Shown piece after piece: positions 32,985 to 45,338 of a DNA stretch of 64,000 bases. Source of the DNA: Solen grandis (taxonomy: Eukaryota > Mollusca > Bivalvia > Adapedonta > Solenidae); assembly GCA_021229015.1 (NCBI GenBank), contig CM037788.1, forward strand, positions 44,897,027 through 44,961,026, given 5' to 3'. Each line of letters starts with the position of its first letter. Positions within the stretch are counted from its first letter, which is position 1. The position numbers and the translations under genes are program-made. Below the pieces are notes generated by a model, which made no database searches, was not told the origin of the DNA, and was given only the letters and a program-made list of their open reading frames with translations.

Positions 32985-35900
32985 TTAGGACTTTCTGTCC
33001 TTTCGGCAGAAAGTCCTATTGGGTTTGTACTGTTTTTTATTAGGGCTTTCTGCTTTTCGCAGAAAGACCTATTGGGTTTGTTCTGTCTTTTATTATTATT
33101 ATTCTTTTTTTCCAACTTTCATGTTGTTATTTCATAAGTTGCTGAAGGTCTAGGACAAAGAAATTCTATCAACAGACACCTGAAGCAATGGCATTTTGAT
33201 ATATATTTTTAATCTTCACATGACGTCACATGACGTCAGAACTAAAATAGCTACCAAAGTTTGTACGCACTGTACAGCCATTATTAATGGGCCGATTTTC
33301 ATCAAATTTTCACAGAATGTGTATATTACGTTCTTATTGTGTATACCGGTGTCCGGTTTTTCAAAATTCGAAAAGTCCAAGCATCTATGGCGGATCCAAG
33401 ATTCGAACCAAGGACGTCAATTTTAAATGCTTATAAAAACTGTCCTATTTGAGATAGAAAGTTGAAATTTTGTCAGTTAGTAGGTCTCTGGGAGTCTTAA
33501 CAATTATGTGAAAATAAACGTCATATGACGTCACGTGACGTCATTTTTTATTATTATTATTCTTTTCTTCTTCCTAACAAAACGCTTATTTTAATATGTT
33601 GCAATAGTCCTAGGACGATGAAATTTTTATGGGTTATTTAGTCACATGAGGAAATTTTGATTTCAATGATTGTCAGCACGCTATGACGTCACATAACGTC
33701 ACAGCTAAAAATAGTGAAAAATGGTGTTCGCGCTCTACAGCCGTCATTTATGGTCGGATTTTCTTAAAATTTTCACAAATGGTACATCTTGAAACTAAGG
33801 TGTACATATCCTGTCAGCTAACCGAAATTCCGAAAGACCGAAGTTCTGTGGCTAAAATAAGATTCGAACATAGGACCGAAAATTTCATTTTAGCATTAAA
33901 GAGCTTCAGGATGAAATAGAAAGTTGAAACTTACACAGTTTGCAGTTCTTCAGAATTTCTTAATATATTTGAGTCGTGACGTCATATGACGTCATGTGAC
34001 GTCATAAGCATACATCTGAATTTTCATTTAAAGGCAATGATTTCGACATGATGCCAGTTGTTCAGAATAATGAATTTCAGGATTTATGACATTGAAAGTG
34101 GATGCAGTCTTTTTAAATTAAAATCTTCACATATGACGTCAATGGACGTCAGAACTATAAAATAGTGAAAAGTTGTCCGCTCTACATCTGCATTTATGGC
34201 GGATTTGGCATGAATTTTCACAGATGTTATATATTAGATCATAATGTGAATTATCGTTTGCTACCAAGATTCGAAAAGACAAAGTTCTTGGCTTAATAAG
34301 ATTCGAACAAGGACGACAAATTTCAATATACGTGATTAAAATCTTCAGGATGAGATAGAAAGTTGATATTTGCGAGTTGTTATTCTGCGTTTCCTTTGCA
34401 TTTTGAGTGAACGTCATATGACGTCATACTACTACATCTATTGTATAAATTTGGCATGATTTTTGATGTGCATTTTGTTCAAATATGAAAAAATTTAAGT
34501 TTAGAAGAATCATGAACTTTTTGAAAATTAAAATTCATATGATGTCATCATGACGTCAGAGCTAAAAATAGCTACCAAAGTTTTACGCGCTCTACAGCCG
34601 TCATTTATGGACGATTGTCATTGAATTTTCACAGAATGTTATATATTGACGACTTATTATCAGCTTTAAGTTTTAAGAATTCGAAAGAACCGAAGTTCTT
34701 GGCGAATAAGATTCGAACATAGGACGAAAATTTCAAATTTATAAAAACTTCTAATGAGATAGAAATTTGATTGGAAAATATACACCGTTTTCCTTTGCAT
34801 ATTTTAAATACAATATTTTGACGTCATTTGACGTCATACAAGTTCGTATAAATTTTTTTTGATGATTTGACTCAGTTGCCAGTGTCAAAAAAGGAAAATT
34901 AAGTTTTTGGGTAAAGTTCATTTTGATCCAAAAAATTTTCATATGACGTCCATTGACGTGAAGCTAAAAATAGTAAAAAGTTGTTACGCTGCTGTACAGC
35001 CGCCCATTTATGGTACGGATTGTCATGAAATTTCACAGAATTTTATATTTAAACTAATGTGAGGATTATCCTGAGGTTCCAAGATTCGAAAAGACAAAGG
35101 GTTCTTGGCAAATAAGATTCGAACCAGGACGTCAAATTTCAATTTTAGGTATAAAGAGCTTCTAGATGAGATAGAAAGTTGATATTTACAGATTATATTC
35201 TGATTTTTCTTAATTTTTAAGATGTAACGTCATATGCGTCATTGACGTTCATTAAGATTTCTTTCTTGATAATTTTCCTATGTTGCAAAGACTTCGAAAA
35301 TGAAATTCAATGTTTTGAATAATGAACATTTCAGTGTTTAAACATTTAAAGTCATGACGTCAGAACAAAATAATCAATTTCTCCCCTGTACAGCCGTCAT
35401 TTGAGTTCAGAACTAAAAATATTATTGACCATCATTGTGGATTCGGTTGCCAAGATCGAAGAACTAGGTCTTTGATCTCAAATTCACAAGATCGTCAAAT
35501 TTTAAATACGTATGAAATCGTTTTTGGTAGAAACTTTAATTCAAAGAACCCGATGTTATTTTGCTTTGAAAGATGAACAGGACTTTAGACTCAATCAATG
35601 TGAGAATTTCGATTCCTGAGTCAATTACTCATGTTCGTCAAAGACATAATATTAAGTCTTGTATAATCATTGATCTAGATTCAGGAAATATTTAATAGTC
35701 ACATGATCAACTTAAGCTACAAAGATCATGTAACGTCATCAGAGGTGGATGAATTTTACAGAAAATTTATTTCTGGGCTTTATAGTTTGCCAAATTAAAA
35801 CCATCAGTTGCGGGAAAAGCCCTATCTCTTTTTCAACAAAAGAAGTCTAGTTATTCTTCTTATTATTCTTTTTTTCTTCCTCTTATAATTTGTGTTAATT

Positions 35901-37654
35901 TCGAGGTGTTGTCATTGACTCAGAACAATGAAAATTTTATGGCATATATTTCAAACCATGTGCTTTCGGATGCAATGAATTTCATATTCATATGACGTCA
36001 CATTACGTCAGATTTGACGTCAGGTGAAAAAGTTTGTTCGCAGTCTACAGTCATTATTTCTGGACCGATTTTCATCAAAATTTCACAGAATGTGTATGTT
36101 AGGCTCTAGTTGTGCATCCCTGTGTCCGTTTTTCAAAATTCGAAAAGTCCATGGTTCAATAGCGAATCCAAGAATCGAACCAAGGTCGTAAATTTTTAAG
36201 TGCTTATAAAATCTGTCCTATTTAAGATAGAAAGTTGATATTTAGTCAGTATATAGGTCTCTAGAAGTTTTAAACATTTTGTGAAAATAAATTTAATTTT
36301 TTTAACAAGAATATTTCTATATGTTGAAATTGTCGAAGGACAATGAAAATTTAATGACACATGCTTCAAACGCTGAAATTTTGATTTCTATGAATTTCAT
36401 ATGCCTATGACGTCATATGACGTCACACTTGAAATATGCAACAAAAGTTTGTACGCGGTCTACAGCCATTGTTTATGAACCGATTTTCATCAAATTTTCA
36501 CAGAATGTGTATATTAAGTTCTAGTTGTGCATATCGGTGTCCGTTTTTCAAGATTCGAAAAGTCCATGGTTCTATAGCGAATTCAAGATTCGAACCAAGG
36601 TCGTAAATTTTTAAATGCTTATAAAATCGGTCCTTTTTGAGATAGAAAAGTGATATTTGGTCAGTATATAGGTCTCTGGGAGTCTTAAAGATTTTGTGAA
36701 AATAAACGTCATATGACCTCACGTGACGTTATTATATGATAATGTATTTCTAATATTAACATGAGTATTTCTATATGTTGAAATTGTCGAATTGCAATGA
36801 AAATTTAATGACAAATGATCCAGACGCTGAAATTTCGATTTCAATGATTTTCAGAAGCCTATGACGTCATATGACATCACATTTGAAATTGACTACGAAA
36901 GTTTTAACACGGTCCAGAGCCATTATTAATGGGCCGATTTTCATCAAAATTTCACAGAATGTGTATATTACATTCTTATTGTGTATACCGGTGTCCTTTT
37001 CTTCAAAATTCGAAAAGTCCAAGCATCTATGGCGGATCCAATATTCGAACCAAGGACGTCAATTCTTAAATGCTTATAAAAACTGTCCTATTTGAGATAG
37101 AAAGTTGAAATTTTGTCAGTTAGTAGGCCTCTGGGCGTCTTAACAATTATGTAAAAATAAACGTCATATGACGTCACGTGACGTCATTTTTTTATTATTA
37201 TTATTCTTTTCTTCTTCCTAACTAAACGCTTATTTTAATATGTTGCAATAGTCCTAGGATGATGAAATTTTTATGGGTTATTAGGCACGTGAGGAAATTT
37301 TGATTTCACCCCTACTGCATATATGTAGCATTTAAAATTTTTTATTAAAATTGGTTTACGCAATACAAAGTTATAAGCAAAAAAACTAAATGAAATGAAG
37401 CTAATTTTGCTGATAATATGCTGTTTTCTTGAGGTTTAACAGTCAATATCTCAGAAACGACTGAAGATAAGTTTATACATTATGCGTATAAAATGTAGCA
37501 TGTTTTAAGAGCTTTCTAACGGTACCAAGTTTATTGAAATTGGACATCATATAAGAAAGTTACATGGAAAATAAGATATTTCATAATCATGCATCATAAA
37601 AATATGGAAAAGGTCACGCGCAGGGGTCACCAAGCTTAAATACTTGCGCAACGA

Positions 37655-37685
<31 letters not shown>

Positions 37686-38430
37686 TAAAATTGCAATTGA
37701 TTTTTTTTTTTTGTTGTTGTTTTTTGTCGAATGTTGACTGTTTCCAAAAAAAGCATTGAAGTTAATACATGTACAACGGCACAAGACAAAAATCCGTATT
37801 TGCAACACTATGTAGCTAGCGAGCAGTTTGCAAGCCTTGAAAAATTCACACGCAGCCCCACATTTTAGACCATCTAAAAACTGCATTGTTATGCTAACGA
37901 TATTCATATTGCATCAGTTTGTAGGCTGGGATGTTACCTTTCAAAATATCACCATAGTTCGAAATTCCAGGAATTTATGGCAAAACTACGGAAGCCCAAA
38001 CACGCCAAAATCGCTAAATACGATTAACTACGTTACAGGTGTCGAAAGGATATAGCACTATACAAATATTCAATACTTCTTCCTAATGAGGCTAAAATTA
38101 AACAAGGTTACAACTGAGCTGGAGTGATGAAATTCTATGTGTGATGAAAGTTAGAAACTTACATTTGAACACTGTTTCATTTTTTTTTCATGTCATATGA
38201 CATAGTATAAATGTTGTATGTAAACTACATGTGCAAGATATGGGCGGACTTTTATTAAAATTCACAGAATGTGTTCTATTTGTGCTATTTTATATAGAAA
38301 TAGAGGAGATAGAAAGTTGCAATTTGGACAGATTATCTATTATGTCATCTTCTATATATACTATATAAAGCAGATGTTGCAGAAAGTCCTATCATTCGTT
38401 TAAACGAATGACATCTAGTTATTATTAGAT
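32985..38430 (+). mobile_element. Two adjoining repeat elements with ~450-bp units rich in TGACGTCA
   Basis: It begins with the palindromic AGGACTTTCTG-TCCTTTCGG-CAGAAAGTCCT (32,988-33,018) and ends with GAAAGTCCTATCATTCG, TTTAAACGAATGACATCTAG near 38,420. A second start/end pair lies near 35,820-35,870, so two related elements adjoin. Units near 33.2, 33.7, 34.1, 34.5, 34.95, 36.0, 36.4 and 36.85 kb share TACAGCC, GATTTTCAT..AATTTTCACAGAATG, AAGATTCGAACCAAGG and GAGATAGAAAGTTG. Block 37,309-38,070 is unrelated and includes a 28-A run. All open frames here are repeat artefacts. Confidence 0.75.
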
Positions 38431-39739
38431 TCATTTTTTTTTTAAATATCAGATCTAAAATTAAAAAAAAAAGAGATATTTAGAGATTAGCATAAAAGTT
38501 TCCACTGTTGTGTTTTGAAAAAAAAAAAAAAGTTTTTGGAAACAAAAACCAAAAACAAAAATCCTAATGAAAAATCTGATTAAACATTAATTATGTTTAA
38601 TTAAATGGAATTTTATTTTAAAATTATTACAGTTTTAATCTGAGTCTCTACATAACCAATTTAACTTTGAAAAGAAATTTCTTGTATTGTTAGTATCCTG
38701 TCAGAATGGATAATACATGTCTACATAAACAATTCTAGATCTTATACCTTTTATTTGGATTACTTTCAATGTTACAGAAGAAAGCTTCATACATGTATTT
38801 TGAATTTCATTATATTTTCTGAAAAAGAAATGCCCTTTTTTTTATCTAATTGCACATACAACCACCCTTTTAGAGCAACTAACTATGCCTTTTTTCATGT
38901 CCTGGGGATGGGGAAGAGCACAATGGAGTCATCAAAATGGGGGCCTCTATATGGTATACATATATTATTAGGGAATTAATAACGAAATTTAACTGGGATC
39001 CATGATTTTCTGAGGAGACTTGGATGCCCGTTGTCAAAATTTTTCTAGCAATATGCAACTGAAATGTGAGCTTCATTGGCATTTTTCTTTTTTACTTTTG
39101 GTAAAGATGACTGGAAAAAGCAACCTTACAATAATAAGATTAGTGATCAAATGTTCTTGAAACAATTTCCATTTCTTAAACTCTGCAAAATATATTTCCA
39201 AGCAACTTATCAAATCTGCACATAAATGTAAAAGCACCTTTTTTCTCTTACATATACTTTCCTCTTCTATTTGTTTTATCAATTCTTTAGGTAACATTCA
39301 ATAACTCATTTTGTTATCCTTTGATTCTAAAAAAGAGCTTAATTATTTACATGTTAAGATATGCATTTTCTGTTTGTTTATAAAAAATCTTACATGTATG
39401 ATGCTGAGAGATTTTAATATACATATATGTGAACTCTTTGTAAGATAGTCAGTGGGATGCTCCCCCAACCCACTGCTATCTAAGAACAAGGATAATAAAA
39501 TGAAAATCTTAATACCAAAAAAACTGGAATAAGAACAAAAATTCCAACCAGGAAATCTCCCAGAGGCCTTATTTAATTCTTAATTTGAAAAAAATTTTCA
39601 GGGGAAGATCCTCCAAACCCTCTTCCAGGAGGGGGTACCCCCCTCCCGCACCCTCCCCCTTCTCATCGCTTCCCGAGTCAGATGCCCCTTTTGGCCACTT
39701 ATAGCACCCTGCCCTTTTCAAATCCTGGATGGAGCACTG
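38431..39739. other. Right arm of the inner hAT-like element, non-coding
   Basis: AT-rich with poly-A and poly-T stretches. The frames at 38,755-39,297 lack motifs. A GC-richer patch at 39,600-39,720 leads into the terminal repeat. Confidence 0.5.
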
Positions 39740-39970
39740 ATACATGTTAACTAAAATTCATCTTAATACTACACATATTTAGTTTTAAACATTAACAAAC
39801 ACTAACTAACTTAAAGATTGGACAAGCTGTTTTCACTGGGGGCAAGTAGATGTTCAAAGTAACTTGCCCCCTGGGCAAGTGAAAGTCAAATCCTTAAGGA
39901 AACCCCTGCTCTTGAAAATTTGGCCCCAAGAGTCAATGACTCTGGTTTCAAAGACTATGGAGAGCCCTGC

Positions 39971-40532
39971 CATGATAAAAATGCAGCTTCCCAATGTGAC
40001 TACACTTCTAAGTAATGGAACAGATTATAATTCTTATTTTCATTCATTTTTTGGTTGAATATTTTCAGGAGTTCCAGTCACATGCTTTGTGTTTCATTGT
40101 GATAAATAATCTGTCATTGATGGCCCAGAATGAATTCATCACCATTCAGCAGGAGAAAGGGGCTACCTTCCTAGAGGACAAATCATCAGCATACGCCATT
40201 GTCCAGATATTTATTATATTCTTGTGTTTTGTATGCAATATTATAGAAATAAATTTAATTTTCATTTTGTTTTGGTTTAAAACAGGATTACTTTTAATCA
40301 GAACACTTATTGCAAATAATATGTAAATACAATAAACAAGTATACATTACATACAAACTTTGGTAATCTAAATATATATATATCGCTACATGTAAAATTT
40401 GTGACATATTACGATCCAAGCGAAATACTGCAAATTTTATTTGACTCTTAAGAATTTGTTTTTGACTCTTGAAAATTTGGCCCCAAGAGTCAATGACTCT
40501 TAGATTTCAAAGACTATGGAGAGCCCTGGTAT
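39971..40532 (+). repeat. Segmental repeat, unit 4 (partial)
   Basis: Starts CCATGATAAAAATGCAGCTT, matching 28,689 and 25,461, and runs through the exon-like segment to TTTCAAAGACTATGGAGAGC (40,505-40,524). It lies directly after unit 3. Confidence 0.85.
40070..40326 (+). CDS. Exon-like open segment, best copy, product unknown
   Basis: Preceded by TGAATATTTTCAG, a plausible acceptor, the frame runs 85 codons to TAA at 40,324: EFQSHALCFIVINNLSLMAQ, then NEFITIQQEKGATFLEDKSS, then a hydrophobic stretch (YAIVQIFIIFLCFVC, LIFILFWF) and KTGLLLIRTLIANNM. AATACAATAAAC follows the stop, a possible polyadenylation signal. It could be the terminal exon of a small membrane protein that was segmentally copied, or repeat-derived chance coding. 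Copies near 28,770 and 25,530 are frame-damaged. No family recognised. Confidence 0.35.
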
Positions 40533-40918
40533 TCCGAAGTAAGTATATTGATCAAAGTATGACATGTGTTCAGTTAAGGTCAGGTCTAGGTTTTCTAAGT
40601 TACTGGACCACTGGTCCAGCTCTGAAAAAAGTTAATGTCGAACCCTGTTATGGTTGTTTACAGCAATAATGATGCAAAAATCGCATTAGGTTAATTACTT
40701 TTCATCAATTACTTACGTTTTGCCCGATATTCTAAAAAATGACACAAGCACATACATTACACAGTCACTACATAGAATATATTATATATGGCCCAAGAAG
40801 TGCACTCTGTATATACTTTTTAGGACATATCTATATATCTCAATACATTCCGTTCCATATGGTTTATGGGATTAAAGACCCGTTCTGAATTGTGAAATAT
40901 TGACTATATAGAAATAGA

Positions 40919-41753
40919 GGGTGACGGACGATGTGAACCTCCGACGATGTGAACCGGGACGATGTGAACCTGCACCCAGGACGATGTGAACCATTTTGTT
41001 GAGACGATGTGAACCATGATATTTATAAATATTGTATTGAAAAATACACATTTTTTAATATTAAATAAACTTTTTGAGTTTTGATTTACCCCTATCCAAT
41101 ATAGTACGAGATCGATTTTTAAGACTTTAAAGAATAAAGCAATCCAATTATCTTATTATCAAACACATTACATTGTGAAAGAGTGATAGCGTTTTGTTAG
41201 TGTGTAAGTGTAGGGTCATTTTAATAAAATATAAGTATAAATTTTTCGTACACATGATCCAAAAAACTAATCCAAAAAGAATTCCGAGAAAAAAAAACAT
41301 AACCTTGAAATATTAACATATAAAATCATATGAATCTTAAAAAATGTCAATATCAAAAAAAATAGCATGAAAATAATATTAATAATATTAATGGTAATAA
41401 TTAATCAACTCAATACTACTCTTAGAAATTAATTATAAACTTAATTTTTAGTCTGAACACCATTTGCGTAAATTCCGTATTAGTTTGATATGATTTAATC
41501 AAATAGATTTTGGTCAAAATAACATATAAATCATACTAAACTAATAACTATTCATGACAAACATCATCTACTTTAATTAATCATACATACAAATGATAAT
41601 TAAACTTGAAATCACATGCACCAAAATAGTTTTAGAAACTGGTTCACATCGTCTTACGCGATGGTTCACATCGTCCTCATAAGCGGTACACATCGTCCTA
41701 GGTACGAACCGAAGGCGGTTCACATCGTCCAAGGTTAACATCGTCCGTAATTC
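40919..41753. mobile_element. Non-autonomous DNA transposon with iterated GACGATGTGAACC motifs and 9-bp TSD
   Basis: The left end has five copies of a 13-14 bp motif (GGACGATGTGAACC and variants, 40,925-41,018). The right end has five inverted copies (GGTTCACATCGTCC and variants, 41,641-41,747). The outermost arms share ACGGACGATGT. The 9-bp sequence AGAAATAGA flanks both sides (40,910-40,918 and 41,754-41,762). The 620-bp core is AT-rich without coding potential. A 9-bp duplication fits Mutator-like elements best; that is inference. Confidence 0.85.
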
Positions 41754-41769
41754 AGAAATAGATATACTG

Positions 41770-42592
<823 letters not shown>

Positions 42593-42709
42593 TTATCTTG
42601 GAGGTCTACACCAAAAAATCCAAAAGAATACACAATAATTTAGAACTTTCCTTCCTCTTCTCTCACTCTTCGACATTCTGTTTTCCTTTACATGCTTCAA
42701 AGGTGCTTG

Positions 42710-42717
42710 TGACGTCA
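42710..42717. promoter_or_regulatory. Consensus CRE (TGACGTCA) upstream of SIK exon 1
   Basis: The palindrome TGACGTCA lies 120 bases upstream of the SIK start codon, and a half-site (TGACGTAA, 42,794-42,801) lies 85 bases further. Mammalian SIK1 is known to be induced by cAMP through CREB, so a CRE here fits a feedback design. The transcription start is not visible. Confidence 0.55.
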
Positions 42718-43029
42718 CACCTACGCCAGTACTCAAGTAAAGCTAGCTTTGCTAACTTTGCTATATCTTCGGATCTGATCGTTGCTAAGGGTATGACGTA
42801 ATTTGACGCAAACGGAATATAATTAAACTCACGTCTATTCAATTAAATCTTCCAGAGGTGGCCCAAGCTTCTGTAACGAGTGTGCATATAAACAGAAATA
42901 TATAAGTCTTTTCTTAGATTTTGAGTTATATATGGAGAATTATTTCTTGCAGATATAAACAGGTCAAATACTTTCGCGATTGCTCTACTTCCGGATTTTA
43001 TCTCTGTGTCAACAGACCTACGTCACTTG

Positions 43030-43232
43030 AGGCTGATATGTATAATGCATGTACATAAGTTGTGACCAAAATCACTCTTTCAGTTCACAATTTAATTGGA
43101 TTGTGTTGGGGGGGGGGGGGGGGCTCAAAATATGATTTTGATGTTGGCGCTATGACCGGCCGGGCTGGGCACAGTCTATTTTGCAGATGACTTGTGGCAG
43201 ACAATATGAATTAAAAAACAGGACTTTGCAGG
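43030..43232. other. Unannotated sequence with a 16-G run
   Basis: A run of 16 G at 43,108-43,123; nothing else recognised. Confidence 0.5.
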
Positions 43233-44600
43233 GGGTATTTGGGAATACCGGAATCGACTCGTAGTACCGGAATCGACTCGTAGTACCGGAATCGACTTGT
43301 ATTTTTTTAATTAAAGCCATATCAATAGATTTTTTTAGTTATAATGATAATTTGATGAATTTAACGGTAGTTTGTAAAGTTTTGTACATATTTAAACAGT
43401 TTTTAAGTTAAATTTTCATGGTTTCTAGTCTACCCGCTTACGGAAGCTATGGTACCGGAATCGACTTGTATTTTTTTATTTTTTATTAAAGCCATATCAA
43501 TAGATTTTGAGTTATAATGATAATTTGATGAATTTAAGAGTAGTTTGTAAAGTTTTGTACATATTTTAACAGTTTTTAAGTTGAATTTTCATGGGTTCTA
43601 GTCTACCCCCCTTACGAAAGCTACTCTTGGTACCGGAATCTTTATTTACATACTTAAGCTTTTTTTTTTACGAAATAACTATAATTTGATGAAGTAGTGT
43701 GTATGTGTGTAATATTTACGGCTTATTATTATATGTTACAATTTCATTGTTACTAGTTTCCAAAATCAATTCGTTGTACTTACGGGATTTTGATATCGGT
43801 GTATCCATATCAGTACTTAGATAGTTAAGTAAGTAAGTTTGAGATGTTTTTTTATTTTTTCTGGTATAAAAGTAGATTCTGGTACAGTATTCCCAAATAA
43901 TACCCGAAGTCTTACAGGAATCTAGTTTTATTTATCTATTAAAGCCATTATCAGTAGATAGTTAAACATATTCTTTCTTTGCTAAGTAATTTTGTGATGT
44001 TGCTTTTATTTCATGTTTTCATATTTGTTATCTATTTATTTGTTTTTATTTTGAGTGCCTACCCCTACCGGAATATACTTTTTAACCGGAATCTACCGGA
44101 ATCGAGTCGAAGTTCCGGAATCGACTTATATTAAAGCCATTTTCAGTAGATTTTTGAGTGACATTTATAATTTGATAGTTTGTAACTTGGTAACCATTAA
44201 AGCCATTTTCAAATGATGATTTAAGAGAATTTCATATTTGATTTATTTAACAGGTGTGTGTAATATTGCGTTTATTTTTTTGATAAGTTTATAAGCTCAC
44301 GAAAACTAGCGATCTGGGCCCGAGATTGGATACCGAAATTTACCGGAATCAACTTATAAATCAAATTTAGTACACAATTTAAGAGATGTTTAAAACCTGA
44401 ATCAAAAATCATGTTTTCAATTTGTAATGAGTTGTGTATATTTCAAAGATTTACATAAGAAAAAGTCACTTGCTGACTTATTTCGGTACCGAAAGTGATT
44501 TGTAGCAGGCGCTACTTCAAGTAGTACTTGCCGGATTCTCGCCTTATTTTTTTTTAAATCTACTATAACCGGAATCGACTCATTCATATTTGTTAAGGGA
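43233..44600. repeat. Decayed array with TACCGGAATCGACT motif
   Basis: TACCGGAATCGACTYGTA occurs three times in tandem at 43,246-43,302 and then singly or degenerately near 43,452, 43,631, 44,082, 44,103, 44,117, 44,340 and 44,569. Two ~165-bp units (from 43,286 and 43,452) are close copies; later ones are decayed. An inverted pair GGGTATTTGGGAATAC (43,233) / GTATTCCCAAATAATACCC (43,887-43,905) suggests that part of it is a ~670-bp terminal-inverted-repeat element. Confidence 0.65.
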
Positions 44601-45338
44601 CGTAGGGGGCTTGATAACAATTGTTTGGTAAAATGGTTAGTCTATTTGTTAATTGAGAAATCAATATCAATGAATGAAGGTATGACTCGCAAAATCAGAA
44701 TACTTTCGTGAAATGAAAATTGCAAATGGGCTGTAATGATGAAAAAAATGGTAATATAAATATTTCTTTATTTTTAATGCATTAAAGAGCATACATACAT
44801 GTTAATAACATGAACAAATAAACAATACTGATATAAAACAATTTTGCAAATATGCATGTAAATATATAAGAATGTATAAGACTTTTAAAACATAAATATC
44901 ACAGACCGAAAGTTATTTGCGACATATACATATAGAAAGTATTTGTAAAATGTAATTGATATATGATAATGTAAAAGTGATCACACGGGTTTACATCTAT
45001 ATCAAAGAAATTGAATCACACATTGGTATCATTTAAGAACCAACATATACAAATGAATAATAAACTATTATTCAAAAAAAAATTCAGTTACTGCTTGTGA
45101 CTTATTTGGCAATATATATGTAGTACGATAACGTGGTTTGTCTAAAGGACAGATCAAAACGTCGATATCATGTGCATAATAGTGCCAATACAATACAACG
45201 TTTATACACTACTTTATGTTTGCTTTTGACAAAAAAAAAAAATGGAATGTATCTACATGTCTTAGTTGTTGCCTTACCATTGCATTACCACCCTAAAAGG
45301 GCCCCAACAACAGGTTCGCGGCGTATGCAAATTGGGCA
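44600..45338. other. AT-rich sequence, nothing recognised
   Basis: No exon or repeat boundary supported. A poly-A stretch lies at 45,231-45,242. Confidence 0.45.

Larger units (their letters stand above)
29361..39739. mobile_element. hAT-like element (inner) bearing further insertions
   Basis: Termini CAGTGCTCCA (29,361-29,370) and TGGAGCACTG (39,730-39,739) are perfect 10-bp inverted repeats with further similarity inward (GGCAGGG / CCCTGCC). They are flanked by the 6-bp duplication ATACAT (29,355-29,360 and 39,740-39,745). About 8 kb of the interior belongs to later insertions (30,301-32,905 and 32,985-38,430). The remaining arms, 29,371-30,300 and 38,430-39,729, are AT-rich and show no transposase. 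Confidence 0.8.
29171..39908. mobile_element. hAT-like element (outer), split by the inner insertion
   Basis: Termini are CAGGGGTTTTCTTAAG (29,171) and CTTAAGGAAACCCCTG (ends 39,908), a 16-bp inverted repeat with one mismatch, flanked by the 5-bp duplication CTCTT (29,166-29,170 and 39,909-39,913). Both arms carry subterminal CTTGCCC motifs. Without the inner element (29,361-39,739) it is only about 350 bp, so it is MITE-like and non-autonomous. CAGGG-type ends with a short target duplication suggest hAT; the superfamily is inference. Confidence 0.85.

Noticed and set aside
32765..33115. Arg-rich 116-codon minus-strand protein
   Set aside because: Translation of the GAC microsatellite and repeat ends.
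33196..37100. Open frames of 74-116 codons with similar sequences
   Set aside because: They follow the ~450-bp repeat units and are out of frame with one another; no coding constraint.
43224..43918. Target duplication CTTTGCAGG / CTTACAGG around the TACCGGAATC element
   Set aside because: The right copy is offset by five bases and imperfect; not convincing.
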